Shown: positions 50,948-59,954, numbered from the stretch's first letter. The stretch is 64,000 bases of DNA from Mycolicibacterium sp. HK-90 (GCF_030486405.1 NZ_CP129613.1:1116001-1180000); one strand, 5' to 3'. A program made the numbers and translations. Notes: a model not told the origin generated them from the letters alone.

Positions 50948-51439
50948 TCAGCGGTAGTTGACGAACTGCAGCGCCACGTCCAGGTCCGAGCCCTTCAGCA
51001 GGGAGATGACGGCCTGCAGGTCGTCACGCTTCTTGGAGCTCACCCGGATCTCGTCGCCTTGGATCTGCGCCTTGACGCCCTTGGGGCCCTCGTCGCGGAT
51101 GATCTTGGTGATCTTCTTGGCCTGCTCGCTGGTGATGCCCTGTTTGATGTCGCCGGTCACCCGGTAGGTCTTGCCGCTGGGCTGCGGGTCGCCGGCGTCG
51201 AAGGCCTTCATCGAGATGTCGCGGCGGACGAGTTTCTCCTTGAACACGTCGACTGCGGCCTTGACCCGCTCCTCGGTGGAGCTGACCAGCTCGATGGACT
51301 CCTCGCCCTTCCAGGCGATGGTGGTGTCGGTGCCGCGGAAGTCGAAGCGGGTGGACAGTTCCTTGGCGGCCTGGTTGAGCGCGTTGTCGACCTCCTGACG
51401 ATCGACCTTGCTGACGACGTCGAAGCTGGAATCCGCCAT
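50948..51439 (-). CDS. yajQ: YajQ-family nucleotide-binding protein
   Basis: 163 residues, the length of Rv0566c. YajQ proteins have two ferredoxin-like domains and bind nucleotides; a Xanthomonas homologue binds cyclic di-GMP. The conserved N-terminus [20 protein letters not shown], the RFDFRGTD run, and the C-terminal [19 protein letters not shown] are all present. ATG 51439 follows GGAAGAGGAGAGG. The gene ends the block that is conserved with M. tuberculosis. A 40-base element that is repeated near tRNA-Tyr lies 33 bases upstream of its start. Confidence 0.95.
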   Translation of the reverse strand: MADSSFDVVSKVDRQEVDNALNQAAKELSTRFDFRGTDTTIAWKGEESIELVSSTEERVKAAVDVFKEKLVRRDISMKAFDAGDPQPSGKTYRVTGDIKQGITSEQAKKITKIIRDEGPKGVKAQIQGDEIRVSSKKRDDLQAVISLLKGSDLDVALQFVNYR

Positions 51440-51471
51440 TGGACGCCTCTCCTCTTCCCTCGGTGAATGCT

Positions 51472-51511
51472 GCCGGCTTGTAGCTTAGGTACATCCTCGT
51501 CGTACCCAGCT
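51472..51511. repeat. 40-base near-repeat, copy 1 (upstream of yajQ)
   Basis: 40 bases beginning GCCGGCTTGTAGCTTAGGT match 52647-52686 at 32 positions without gaps. This copy lies upstream of yajQ (minus strand). On the minus strand it can be read as [13 protein letters not shown], against AGYNEDPPKLQTG in the other copy. Confidence 0.65.
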
Positions 51512-51539
51512 GACCGCACCACACCCCGGGGCGTCGCGG

Positions 51540-52496
51540 CTAGGTGGAATCGTCTCCGGATTTCATCCCCTTCAAGCGGTGCGGCGCGCGAACACTGCTC
51601 GGGCTCGACGGGCCGTCCAACCTCTTCGACAGGTGTTTCTTGACCAGGGACCGCACGGTGGATGCGATGCGCTGGGGCCTCGATTCGACGGTGGTGGCCC
51701 GTGCCCGGGTGGGCTTCGACGACTTCGGGGGCGCCGGGGCCGCGACGGCATCCAGCGTCTGCGCCGGCGCCGGGTCGTCGACGATGTTGATACCGGGACC
51801 GGTCTGGCTCACCGTGACGCCGTCCTGATTGACGGCGCCGGCGATCGCGAACGGACCGCCCTGGGTCTTGACCGTGTTGGTGCCGGACGTGTTGAACGCC
51901 ACGGACGCGAAGCTGTCGACGTCGAAACCGGCGACGACGCGGCCGTCGCCGTCGAGATTGACCGCGAGGTTGCCGACTCCGAACGCCTCGGCCCAGTTGT
52001 AGTCGACGTGGTCGCCGCGGTTGATGGCGATATTGGCGGCTCCGCTGGTCACCGAGTGTCCCTGTGCACCGTCGGTCACGGCCAGCGAGGCGAGCCCGGA
52101 GGACCGGGCGTACGCGTGGTAGCCATTCGCGCCGGCGAACGTGAGGACGCCCCGTGCCGTCGAGAACGAACTCTCACCGACGGCGAGCGCCGCGCTCAGC
52201 GAATTGAGGCTCAGGAACTCGGCGGGGACCACAGCGGACGCACCGTCGCCGATCGCCAGCGCCCCGGTGAACCATCCGAATGCAGACGCGGTGGCACCGT
52301 TGCCGATGGCGATCGCCACGCCGGTCAGACCGCTGGAGCAGTCCGGGCTGCTGCTGATGCCGAAGGCCGACATGCAGGAGGCATGCGCGGTGGCGCCCGA
52401 ATACGCCAGGCCGGCCAGCAATGCGCCCGATGTCAGTGTCCCGACCAGCAGCACACTCGAGCGCCTGCAGTCGAATCTCGCGGTGTTCCGTCGCAT
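51540..52496 (-). CDS. Exported protein with YadA-head-like repeats
   Basis: 318 residues. A signal peptide (SSVLLVGTLTSGALLAGLAY, cleavage near AHA at residue 40) precedes a mature part with two Cys (CMSAFGISSSPDCSSG) and then about seven imperfect 20-residue repeats, such as AIAIGNGATASA, ALAIGDGASAVV, ALAVGESSFSTA, SLAVTDGAQGHS, NIAINRGDHVDY, NLAVNLDGDGRV. The pattern resembles the head repeats of trimeric YadA-type adhesins, which form a left-handed beta roll. The C-terminal 90 residues are Ser/Pro/Arg/Lys-rich. ATG 52496 follows GGGAGCGAGG; a longer open frame overlaps tRNA-Tyr and is ignored. Function is unknown; a surface or matrix role is a guess. Confidence 0.75.
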   Translation of the reverse strand: MRRNTARFDCRRSSVLLVGTLTSGALLAGLAYSGATAHASCMSAFGISSSPDCSSGLTGVAIAIGNGATASAFGWFTGALAIGDGASAVVPAEFLSLNSLSAALAVGESSFSTARGVLTFAGANGYHAYARSSGLASLAVTDGAQGHSVTSGAANIAINRGDHVDYNWAEAFGVGNLAVNLDGDGRVVAGFDVDSFASVAFNTSGTNTVKTQGGPFAIAGAVNQDGVTVSQTGPGINIVDDPAPAQTLDAVAAPAPPKSSKPTRARATTVESRPQRIASTVRSLVKKHLSKRLDGPSSPSSVRAPHRLKGMKSGDDST

Positions 52497-52646
52497 GAGG
52501 GGCCTCGCTCCCGTTCCGATGATGTCCGGCCGGCACAAAATAACGCCGGCGCAAGTCGGGGAGCTGAGTAATGTCCTACTGCATTTGTGCGGGACGGCGC
52601 CACGCCCCCGGCACCGTCCGGTTGTGGCCCTCGTCGCAGATGTCCT

Positions 52647-52686
52647 GCCGGTTTGTAACTTGGGTGGGTCCTCGTTGTACCCTGCT
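52647..52686. repeat. 40-base near-repeat, copy 2 (upstream of tRNA-Tyr)
   Basis: Begins GCCGGTTTGTAACTTGGGT and matches copy 1 at 51472-51511 in 32 of 40 positions. It ends 37 bases before the tRNA-Tyr gene. On the plus strand TTGTAA and TACCCT, 19 bases apart, could be the tRNA promoter. Confidence 0.6.
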
Positions 52687-52723
52687 ATTCGCACCAAACC
52701 GGAAACGGGGCGGCGCGAAACCA

Positions 52724-52806
52724 GGCAGATTGCCCGAGCGGCCAATGGGAGCGGACTGTAAATCCGTCGGCTTACGCCTACGCAGGTTCGAATCCTGCAT
52801 CTGCCA
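52724..52806 (+). tRNA. tRNA-Tyr (anticodon GTA)
   Basis: The acceptor arms GGCAGAT (52724-52730) and ATCTGCC (52799-52805) pair perfectly, with discriminator A at 52806. The anticodon GTA is at 52758-52760 in GGACTGTAAATCC. A long variable arm (CGGCTTACGCCTACG region) and the T-arm GCAGGTTCGAATCCTGC mark a class II tRNA, as expected for bacterial tRNA-Tyr. The terminal CCA is not encoded. Confidence 0.97.
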
Positions 52807-52813
52807 CCCTGAT

Positions 52814-52848
52814 CAGGCCCCTTTCGAGGGGGCCTGTTTGGTTTTTTG
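52814..52848 (+). terminator. Terminator of tRNA-Tyr
   Basis: CAGGCCCC (52814-52821) and GGGGCCTG (52829-52836) form an 8-base-pair stem with a 7-base loop, followed by TTTGGTTTTTT. This is a textbook intrinsic terminator, 7 bases after the tRNA. Confidence 0.9.
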
Positions 52849-52867
52849 GGTGCAGCGGTCGGCGCGC

Positions 52868-53092
52868 CTATCGGTGGTCGTCTGTCCCCTGGCATCGGCT
52901 CGCCGGGTTGGCCACGGTCCGCCGGCCGGCAGCGCCGGCAGACCACCAGTCGAAGCGATGGATCTCAAGGCATTGGTCGGGTTCTGCGTGCTCGGCGACC
53001 CACCGCAACGCGGTGCGTTTGCGCCAGAATCCAGCAACTGGCATCACGCCACCGTCAGAGCGGTGCATGAACACATACCAACCAAGTTTCAT
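52868..53092 (-). CDS. Possible small protein
   Basis: 74 codons from ATG 53092, preceded by CCGGGGGTCC. The product (MKLGWYVFMHRSDGGVMPVA at the N-terminus, then FWRKRTALRWVAEHAEPDQC) has a plausible amphipathic character and no membrane segment. It fills the space between tRNA-Tyr and the rtcB leader on the opposite strand. The coding status is uncertain because the region also holds the terminator and leader, and no homologue is recognised. Confidence 0.35.
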   Translation of the reverse strand: MKLGWYVFMHRSDGGVMPVAGFWRKRTALRWVAEHAEPDQCLEIHRFDWWSAGAAGRRTVANPASRCQGTDDHR

Positions 53093-53134
53093 CGGACCCC
53101 CGGTGCCGACGACGCCTACACGATCTGGCCTCTA

Positions 53135-53262
53135 TTCTGGCGCGGGCGTACCGTTTTCCGCCAATCCGGTGCAAGTCCGGTGCAAGCGCTGCGCCACGCA
53201 ACACCCCTCGGCGAACAGTCCATCGGGGTAAAGCTCTCGACAGCCTCGGGAGAATCGAAGGC
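53135..53262 (+). promoter_or_regulatory. Cobalamin-riboswitch-like leader of rtcB
   Basis: The core AATCCGGTGCAAGTCCGG (53163-53180) followed by GCGCTGCGCCACG (53187-53199) resembles the most conserved part of cobalamin riboswitches, where CCGGTGNRAATCCGG precedes a CNGNCGCGCCACTGT-type sequence in actinobacteria. A sequence starting AGCCTCGGGAGAATC (from 53242) lies where the 3' B12 box would be, but matches it poorly. The CCACTGT element is also imperfect (CCACGCA). This may be a diverged riboswitch, another RNA element, or chance. Confidence 0.3.
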
Positions 53263-54468
53263 ATGACCGAGCACCGCGTCGAGAACAAGCTGGTGAATTT
53301 CGCCAGCCATATCGACGGCAACACCATCGAGCAGGCGAAGCAGACTGCCTCGATGCCGTTCGTGCACCCACATGTCGCGCTGATGCCCGACGCCCACAGC
53401 GGCAAGGGGTCCGCCGTCGGCACCGTCATCCCCACGATCGATGCGGTGATCCCGGCCGCGGTCGGCGTGGACATCGGCTGCGGCATGATCGCGGCCCGCA
53501 CCGAATTCACCGCCACCGACCTCGACGGTCGTGATCTGGCGACGTTGCGCGCGGCGATCGAGTCGGCGATTCCGCTGTCGCCGGGCAACTACAACGACAC
53601 GCTGGCCCGGTTCCCGTTCACGGCGGGCCGTATCACCGACCTCGAGCATCTGGCGGAGCAGGGCGAGGTCGACCTGTCGCACTCGCCGAAGTGGCGCCGG
53701 CAACTCGGATCCCTCGGCGGTGGCAACCACTTCATCGAGCTGTGCCTGGATCAGGACGACCGGGTGTGGCTGTTCCTGCACTCGGGTTCTCGTGGTGTGG
53801 GAAACAAGATCGCCCAGAAGCACATCAAGATCGCGCAGAAACTGATGAAGCGATGGTGGATCGACCTGCCCAACCCCGACCTCGCCTACCTGCCGCAGGG
53901 CACGCCGGAGTTCGCCGCCTATCTGCGGGAGCTCAACTGGGCGCAGCGATTCGCCTTAGAGAACCGCGCCGAGATGATGGACCGCTACATGTGGGTGTTC
54001 GCCGCGTGGATGGGTTATGCCCATCTGGACCAGCCGCAGACCGCCGGCGATTTCGAGGTCGAGCGGATCAACACCCATCACAACTACACCCGCAAGGAAC
54101 GTCACGGGGGTCGCGACGTGTGGCTGACCCGCAAGGGGGCGATCGACGCGCACACGGGTGTCATGGGCCTGATCCCCGGCAGCATGGGAACGCGTTCATA
54201 CGTGGTGCGCGGAAAGGGTAATCCCGCCGGTCTGTGCTCAGCTCCGCACGGTGCCGGGCGCCGATTCTCCCGCAACGAGGCCCGCCGGCGGTTCACCGCC
54301 GACGATCTGGCGCAGCGCATGCAGGGCATCGAGTACCGACACGGTGAGGAGTGGGTCGATGAGATCCCCGATGCGTACAAGGACATCGACGTCGTCATGG
54401 CCGACGCCGCGAGCCTCGTCGAGATCGAGCATGAGCTCCGTCAGGTGCTCAACGTGAAGGGCACCTAG
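53263..54468 (+). CDS. rtcB: RNA-splicing ligase RtcB
   Basis: 401 residues. RtcB joins RNA 2',3'-cyclic phosphate or 3'-phosphate ends to 5'-OH ends using GTP and Mn2+. Key family runs are MPDAHSGKGSAVGTVIPT, GVDIGCGMIAARTEF (metal-binding Cys), LGSLGGGNHFIELCLDQ, LHSGSRGVGN, NTHHNYTRKE, and LCSAPHGAGRRFSRNEARRR with the His that is guanylylated. ATG 53263 is the family start. The enzyme repairs broken RNA, perhaps tRNA. It is about 450 bases downstream of tRNA-Tyr, behind an unusual leader. No RtcA or archease gene is beside it. Confidence 0.95.
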   Translation: MTEHRVENKLVNFASHIDGNTIEQAKQTASMPFVHPHVALMPDAHSGKGSAVGTVIPTIDAVIPAAVGVDIGCGMIAARTEFTATDLDGRDLATLRAAIESAIPLSPGNYNDTLARFPFTAGRITDLEHLAEQGEVDLSHSPKWRRQLGSLGGGNHFIELCLDQDDRVWLFLHSGSRGVGNKIAQKHIKIAQKLMKRWWIDLPNPDLAYLPQGTPEFAAYLRELNWAQRFALENRAEMMDRYMWVFAAWMGYAHLDQPQTAGDFEVERINTHHNYTRKERHGGRDVWLTRKGAIDAHTGVMGLIPGSMGTRSYVVRGKGNPAGLCSAPHGAGRRFSRNEARRRFTADDLAQRMQGIEYRHGEEWVDEIPDAYKDIDVVMADAASLVEIEHELRQVLNVKGT

Positions 54469-54469
54469 C

Positions 54470-54694
54470 TCAGGACTTGCGTCCGGCCACCAGATAGACC
54501 ACGGGCAGTACGCCCGAGGTGGTCAGCAACCCGAGAGCGCTGCCCCACAACCATTTCGGGCCGTTGACCTGGCCGGCCTCTCGGCCGGCCAGGTCTCGCA
54601 ATGCCCAGGCCCGCAGCCCGGCGTCCACTGCGGTCACCGCGATGATGGTGGTCTTGGACTTGGGAGACAGGTCATTCCAGCGCTTCTTGGCCAC
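54470..54694 (-). CDS. Small two-helix membrane protein
   Basis: 74 residues. After a basic start (KKRWNDLSPKSKTTII) come two hydrophobic stretches (KTTIIAVTAVDAGLRAWAL and WGSALGLLTTSGVLPVVYLV), linked by a polar loop containing DLAGREAGQVNGPKW. Small membrane proteins with this RWNDLSPKSK start are widespread in mycobacteria and are annotated as conserved hypotheticals. GTG 54694 is chosen for the GAAAGGAAC upstream; the open frame extends far past it without coding character. It converges with rtcB, their stop codons being 1 base apart. Function unknown. Confidence 0.75.
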   Translation of the reverse strand: MAKKRWNDLSPKSKTTIIAVTAVDAGLRAWALRDLAGREAGQVNGPKWLWGSALGLLTTSGVLPVVYLVAGRKS

Positions 54695-54817
54695 TACGGC
54701 GTTCCTTTCGGGCAACGGGCGGTCACCTCCAAGGTATCCGCTGACGGAGGTGCCCGATCGCCGCCGCGTGTCGGACCACCGATTGCGCTGCGTCGCCGCG
54801 CCAGGCAATATCCGAAT

Positions 54818-57538
54818 ATGGCGGAAATCACCGCCCCGGCAGAGGATGCATTGGTCAGCGCGCTGGCACATTCCCGCAGCGCCACCGAAGTGCTTGAGGT
54901 TCTGGGCAGTTCGGGCGACGGGCTGGATGGTGACAGCGCGCGGGAGCGGCTGGCCGTCCACGGTCTGAACAAACTCCCCGAAAAGCGTCCCCGGCCTGCA
55001 GTTCTCCGGTTCTTCGCACACTTCAACAATGTGCTGATCTACATCCTGATCGCCGCGGGTGTGCTCAAGGCCATCCTCAACGAATGGGTCGACAGCGCCG
55101 TCATCATTTCCGTCGCGGTGATCAACGCCGCCGTCGGCTTCATCCAGGAAGGCCGGGCCCAGCGGGCACTCGACAGCATCCGGAGCATGTTGTCGGTCAC
55201 TGCGCAGGTGCGTCGTGACGGTCACTGGCAGCAGGTGGACGCACAGACCCTGGTGCCCGGCGATATCGTGCGCATCGCTTCGGGAGACCGTATCCCGGCC
55301 GACATGCGTCTGCTGACGGTCGCGAACCTGCGGGTGGAGGAGTCGGCGCTGACCGGTGAGTCGCTGCCGGCCAAGAAGGATGTGGCCGAAGTCGGCCCGG
55401 ACGCCGGTCTGGGCGACCGGATGTCGATGGTGTACTCGGGCACCATCGTGGCGGCTGGTTCGGCTACCGGCGTGGTGACCGCCACCGGAACCAGCACCGA
55501 GATCGGCCGGATCCAATCGCTCATCGCCGACGTGGAAACCATCGATACCCCGTTGACCCGCAAGTTGGCTCGGTTCGGCCGTCAGCTGTCGGTGGGCATC
55601 TTGGGGATGGCCGCGGTGATGTTGGTGGTCGGCAAGCTGCTGCACCAGTTCACGGTGAGTGAACTCATCACGGCTGCAATAGGTTTCGCCGTCGCTGCGA
55701 TACCGGAGGGGTTGCCTGCCGTCGTCACCATCACCCTCGCGCTCGGGGTACAGCAGATGGCCCGGCGCAAGGCGATCACCCGCAAGCTTCCCGCTGTGGA
55801 GGCGCTCGGCGCGGTCAGCGTCATCTGCTCGGACAAGACCGGCACGCTCACCCAGAACGAGATGACCGCCCGCACCGTGGTCACCGCGCGTCACCGGTTC
55901 GACGTCAGCGGCGCCGGATACCGGCCCGAGGGCGGCCTCGAGCTCGACGGCGCACCGATCACACCCGTCGACCATCCGGAGCTGGCGGCGCTGTTGACCA
56001 CGATGGCCGTCTGCAACGACGCACGGCTGGATGAGGCCGATGGTCAATGGCGGGTGGTGGGGGAGCCGACCGAAGGCGCGCTGCGCGCACTGACCATGAA
56101 GGCCCGGATCGATGACTCGGACTGGCCGCGGCTGGGTGTGGTGCCGTTCGAGTCGGCCAACAAGTTCATGGTGACCCTCAACGCCACTCCCGGCGGGGAA
56201 CGCTGGCTCTACGTCAAGGGAGCCCCGGACCGGTTGCTCGACCGGTCCGGCACCCAGGCCGGCAGCTCATCCGCGGAGCCGCTCGATCGGGCCGCGTGGG
56301 AGGCACGCATCGACGAACTCAGCGGACAGGGCCTCCGCGTCCTGGCCGCCGCCCGGCGACCGGCCGCCGGTGCGGAAACCGTGGACATCGGCGACGTCGA
56401 GGACGGACTCGAGTTTCTCGGCGTCGTCGGCATCGTCGATCCGCCCCGGCCCGAAGCGATCACGGCCATCGAGACCTGCCATGCGGCCGGGATCCAGGTC
56501 ACCATGATCACCGGTGACCATGCCGGAACCGCGCGGGCCATCGCGGGCGAGATGGGCATCATCAAAGCCGGCGACGTACCACGGGTCGTCACCGGGGCCG
56601 AGCTGGAGGAGATGAGCCAGACCCGGTTGCGGCAGGTGGCCCACGAGGTCCACGTCTACGCCCGCACCAGCCCGGAACACAAGCTGCGCATCGTCAGTGC
56701 CCTGCAAGCCCAGGGCAAGGTGGTCGCGATGACCGGTGACGGCGTCAACGACGCACCGGCGCTGACTCGCGCGGACATCGGGGTGGCGATGGGCATCAAG
56801 GGGACCGAGGCCACCAAGGAGGCAGCCGGAATCGTCCTGGCCGACGACAACTTCGCGACCATCGAGCGGGCGGTCGAAGAGGGCCGGCGGATCTACGACA
56901 ACATCCGCAAGTCCGTGCTGTTCATGCTGCCCACCAACGGCGCACAATCGCTGATCATCCTCGTCGCGATCCTGGCCGGGTTCGCGCTGCCGTTGCAGCC
57001 GGTGCAGATCCTGTGGGTCAACATGGTCACCTCCGTCACGCTGTCGCTGGCGCTGGTTTTCGAGAAGGCCGAGGACGGCCTCATGCAGCGACCGCCCCGC
57101 ACTCCCAAACAGGCGCTGGTGAACCGGGCCGACGTCGCCATGATCTCCCTGGTGTCGATCCTGGTCGCCGGCGCCACCCTGGCCGAGTTCTTCGTGGCGC
57201 GGGCCGGCGGGTATCCGTTGGCGGTGGCCCAGACCGCTGCGGTGAACATGTTGGCGCTCGGCCAGCTCGCCTATCTGCTGAACTGCCGGTTCGTCACCTC
57301 GTCGAGCCTGCGGCCCCAGGTGTTCCGCGGTAATCCGTGGGTGTGGCGGATGGCGGGCGTGATGATCGCCCTGCAGCTGGTCTTCACCTACGCGCCGTTC
57401 ATGCACACCTGGTTCCACTCGGCGCCCATCACGTTCCGCGGGTGGTCGGTCGCGATCGCGTTGTCGATCGTGATCTTCCTGGTCATCGAGACGGCCAAGT
57501 GGGTAGGACGCAGATTCATTCCATCGGCGGTGGCATAG
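54818..57538 (+). CDS. P2A-type cation-transporting ATPase (CtpF/PacL-like)
   Basis: 906 residues. N-terminal cation ATPase domain; actuator motif LTGESLP; helix 4 signature [16 protein letters not shown] (PEGLP is typical of P2A calcium/manganese pumps); phosphorylation site Asp339 in [13 protein letters not shown]; nucleotide domain [12 protein letters not shown]; hinge [20 protein letters not shown]; and C-terminal membrane helices with [20 protein letters not shown]. It uses ATP to move a cation, probably Ca2+ or Mn2+, across the membrane. ATG 54818 is the first in-frame start. It resembles M. tuberculosis CtpF in length but sequence divergence prevents naming it so. The acyltransferase gene follows after 15 bases. 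Confidence 0.92.
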   Translation: MAEITAPAEDALVSALAHSRSATEVLEVLGSSGDGLDGDSARERLAVHGLNKLPEKRPRPAVLRFFAHFNNVLIYILIAAGVLKAILNEWVDSAVIISVAVINAAVGFIQEGRAQRALDSIRSMLSVTAQVRRDGHWQQVDAQTLVPGDIVRIASGDRIPADMRLLTVANLRVEESALTGESLPAKKDVAEVGPDAGLGDRMSMVYSGTIVAAGSATGVVTATGTSTEIGRIQSLIADVETIDTPLTRKLARFGRQLSVGILGMAAVMLVVGKLLHQFTVSELITAAIGFAVAAIPEGLPAVVTITLALGVQQMARRKAITRKLPAVEALGAVSVICSDKTGTLTQNEMTARTVVTARHRFDVSGAGYRPEGGLELDGAPITPVDHPELAALLTTMAVCNDARLDEADGQWRVVGEPTEGALRALTMKARIDDSDWPRLGVVPFESANKFMVTLNATPGGERWLYVKGAPDRLLDRSGTQAGSSSAEPLDRAAWEARIDELSGQGLRVLAAARRPAAGAETVDIGDVEDGLEFLGVVGIVDPPRPEAITAIETCHAAGIQVTMITGDHAGTARAIAGEMGIIKAGDVPRVVTGAELEEMSQTRLRQVAHEVHVYARTSPEHKLRIVSALQAQGKVVAMTGDGVNDAPALTRADIGVAMGIKGTEATKEAAGIVLADDNFATIERAVEEGRRIYDNIRKSVLFMLPTNGAQSLIILVAILAGFALPLQPVQILWVNMVTSVTLSLALVFEKAEDGLMQRPPRTPKQALVNRADVAMISLVSILVAGATLAEFFVARAGGYPLAVAQTAAVNMLALGQLAYLLNCRFVTSSSLRPQVFRGNPWVWRMAGVMIALQLVFTYAPFMHTWFHSAPITFRGWSVAIALSIVIFLVIETAKWVGRRFIPSAVA

Positions 57539-57553
57539 CCGGACGGGGGAGAC

Positions 57554-58834
57554 ATGCCAGAGCGCGATCTGTCAGTGGATTTCTATCGCGTGTCGGCGAT
57601 AGGTCTTGTGGTGGTGGGACATTGGCTCGTCGCGTCGGCCACCTACAGCGACGGCGAATTCGGTCTGCAGAATCCGTTGGAGGAGATGCCGTGGACGCAA
57701 TGGCTGACGCTGGTGTTCCAAGTGATCCCGGCGTTCTTCTTGATGGCCGGGTACGCCAGCGCAGCGTCTTGGACCCGGCGGGCCGAGCCGGCGCAGGGCT
57801 GGCTGCGGTATCGGCTGGCCCGGACGTTGGGTCCCACCGGGGCGTACGCGGCAATCGTGCTGGCCGTGGTTCTGGTGCTGCTGTGGACGGGGGTGGACGG
57901 TACGAAGCTGGCTTTCGGCGGGTGGGCGGTCGCCTACCACCTGTGGTTCCTGGTCACGTTCGTGCTCGTGGTCGTGGCGACTCCGGTGGCGGTGGCCGCG
58001 GACGAGCGGTGGGGGCTCGCCGTGCCTGCCGCCCTGGCGATTGCCGTGGGAGTCATCGATGTGGCCTACCTCGGCGCCGACGTGCCCTACGTCGGCTACC
58101 TCAACTATGTGCTGGCCTGGGGAGCGGTCTATCAGCTCGGAATCGCTTGGCGCAGTGGCAGACTGACCGGTTACCGGCCGGTCGTGCTGGCGTTGGTCGC
58201 AGCCGCGGTGCTGGCGGCGCTCCTGATTTGGGGTCCGTACCCGATCAGCATGATCGGAGTGCCGGGTGACGAAATACAGAACACGGGACCGCCGTCACTG
58301 GCGTTGGTCGCATTCGCCGCGGCCCAGGCCGGGCTGCTGATCGCAGCGGCACCCGCCGTCGACCGTGCGCTCAAAGCCGCGCGCGTGCAGCGCTCACTGG
58401 CGGTGGCCAACGGCGCGGTGATGGGTCTGTACTTGTGGCATATGGTCCCGGTCGTCATCGTCGCGCTGATCGGCTATCCGACCGGGCTGCTGCCGCAGCC
58501 GCCGATGGGCTCGGGCGAATGGTGGCTGGTGCGGCTGCCGTGGATCGCCGCGATTTTCGTGGTTGCCGCGGTGTTGCTGGCGTTTCTGCGCTGGCAGCGA
58601 AGGTGGCTGGCCGCGCCGCTTCCCTCGTTGCGGGTGCCGCTGCCCGGTGCCTGGGGCCTGGCGACGCTGCTGACGGGAGCGCTGGTGGCGGCGGCCGCGA
58701 TCTTGGGATTCACCATCGGCGGGTTTGCCCCCGATGGGCACTTTCCGCTTCAGGCCACGCTGCTGTTCGCCGCGGGCGCGATCCTGGTTGCCCTCACCCC
58801 CCGCGCCAGCGGTGCAGACAGCGGCCGGCGATGA
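57554..58834 (+). CDS. Acyltransferase-3 family membrane protein (first of two)
   Basis: 426 residues with about ten membrane helices. The family start RDLSVDFYRVSAIGLVVVGH (with the catalytic-type His in VVVGHWL) is followed by FQVIPAFFLMAGYASAASWT, the R-rich loop RYRLARTLGPTGAYA, and LWFLVTFVLVVV. Such proteins O-acylate sugars or other envelope molecules from the cytoplasmic side. ATG 57554 follows GGGGGAG, 15 bases after the ATPase stop, so it is co-transcribed with the pump. Its 3' end overlaps the convergent second acyltransferase gene by 41 bases. The acceptor molecule is unknown. Confidence 0.87.
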   Translation: MPERDLSVDFYRVSAIGLVVVGHWLVASATYSDGEFGLQNPLEEMPWTQWLTLVFQVIPAFFLMAGYASAASWTRRAEPAQGWLRYRLARTLGPTGAYAAIVLAVVLVLLWTGVDGTKLAFGGWAVAYHLWFLVTFVLVVVATPVAVAADERWGLAVPAALAIAVGVIDVAYLGADVPYVGYLNYVLAWGAVYQLGIAWRSGRLTGYRPVVLALVAAAVLAALLIWGPYPISMIGVPGDEIQNTGPPSLALVAFAAAQAGLLIAAAPAVDRALKAARVQRSLAVANGAVMGLYLWHMVPVVIVALIGYPTGLLPQPPMGSGEWWLVRLPWIAAIFVVAAVLLAFLRWQRRWLAAPLPSLRVPLPGAWGLATLLTGALVAAAAILGFTIGGFAPDGHFPLQATLLFAAGAILVALTPRASGADSGRR

Positions 58835-59954
58835 ATCGACTGCCGGCCAGCGCGGCCAGGATGGCCGCGAGCAGCACGCCGGGCCCCACGATCCATATCG
58901 GCCGGGTCAGCCACCACTCGGCCGTCGGCTCGCTGGACAACGAGAATCCGGCCCGCTCGTAGAGCCAGAGGAACGCCACGAGCGCGGTCATGTGCCAGGT
59001 GAACACGGGCATGGTTACGCCATTGGCGGCCACCACCACTCGCCACGGTCCACGGCGCTGCAGCCAGGCGTTGAGCCGCGGGCGGGCAAGCATCACCAGC
59101 CCGAGCTGAAAGGTCGCGAGCGCGGCGATAGGCGCAGTCGTCGGGAACATGTTGCTGGTGTCCTCGCCCTGTACCGCAACCATCGAGCGCGAGTAGGGCC
59201 CGAAGGTGGTCAGGACAACCAGCCCGGCGAATCCCGCCATCGCCACCGCGGCGGCCACCGGACGGCCGCCGGCGGGCAGCGTGCCGTCCCGCCAGAAATA
59301 GCCCAACTGGTGGCAGTACAACCACACGCAGGCCGAACCGACCAACCCCGGTACCGGCCCACCCCACCCCGGGCCCAGCCGCAGCATGTCGGCGGCGAGG
59401 ACGGCCGCGGCGAGGACGGCGGGCACCCGCCAGCCCCAGGCCAGGTGGAGACGGGCGGTGAGCGGCACCGCGGCGACGACGGCGGCGTACACCCCGATGA
59501 ACCACAGCGGGACGAACACCACGATGCCCCACTCGAGCACGCTGCGCCGGCCGGTGGCCTGCACCACCAGGTCGAAGACCAACCACACCGCGAGGAAGGG
59601 CAGCAGCGGGGTCAGCAGCCGGCGCATGCGCGCCCCCAGAAATCGGGCCGCACCCGCTCCGTCGCGGGTGACGGCCTGCCAGCCGGCGAGGTTCGCGTAC
59701 CCACCGACGATGAAGAACACCGGCATCACCTGCAGCACCCACGTCAACATCCATTTGCCCGGCACGTAGCCGATGGGATTGGGCATGACCAGTGAGTAGT
59801 CGCCGTCCCAATGCGTGATCGACAGCGACCAGTGCCACAGGACGACGACGCAGATGCTCGCCGCCCGCAGAAAGTCGACGACGCGGTCGCGGCTCGCGGG
59901 TGTCGCGTCGACCAGCGCGTCGAGATCGGGCAGTGCCCCTCGTCCTTTGTCGAT
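58794..59954 (-). CDS. Acyltransferase-3 family membrane protein lacking a standard start codon
   Basis: Clear family sequence is coded from about 59954: RDRVVDFLRAASICVVVLWH, with the catalytic-type His in VVLWHW, then GKWMLTWVLQVMPVFFIVGG, RMRRLLTPLLPFLAVWLVFD and PLWFIGVYAAVV. The frame has no ATG, GTG or TTG upstream of ATG 59786, and starting there would delete the first helix and the His. A perfect AGGAGG (59966-59961) lies 6 bases before an ATC codon (59954-59952), so an AUC start is the simplest reading (386 residues); a sequence error is the other. It follows the lactate dehydrogenase gene by 14 bases on the same strand. Confidence 0.75.
   Translation of the reverse strand: MDKGRGALPDLDALVDATPASRDRVVDFLRAASICVVVLWHWSLSITHWDGDYSLVMPNPIGYVPGKWMLTWVLQVMPVFFIVGGYANLAGWQAVTRDGAGAARFLGARMRRLLTPLLPFLAVWLVFDLVVQATGRRSVLEWGIVVFVPLWFIGVYAAVVAAVPLTARLHLAWGWRVPAVLAAAVLAADMLRLGPGWGGPVPGLVGSACVWLYCHQLGYFWRDGTLPAGGRPVAAAVAMAGFAGLVVLTTFGPYSRSMVAVQGEDTSNMFPTTAPIAALATFQLGLVMLARPRLNAWLQRRGPWRVVVAANGVTMPVFTWHMTALVAFLWLYERAGFSLSSEPTAEWWLTRPIWIVGPGVLLAAILAALAGSRFIAGRCLHRWRGG

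Noticed and set aside
50754..50957. 67-codon plus-strand frame between mce operon 2 and yajQ
   Set aside because: No ribosome site, polar composition without fold-like pattern, and it runs into the 3' end of yajQ. Probably a chance frame.
53187..53262. A second tRNA or a tRNA half in front of rtcB
   Set aside because: No cloverleaf with matching acceptor and T-arm could be formed; the GGTGCAAGTCC element is not followed by a T-arm of the right length.
54695..56047. Long minus-strand frame continuing upstream of the small membrane protein and antisense to the P-type ATPase
   Set aside because: It mirrors the codon bias of the real ATPase gene on the other strand and contains no domain; only the last 74 codons are coding.
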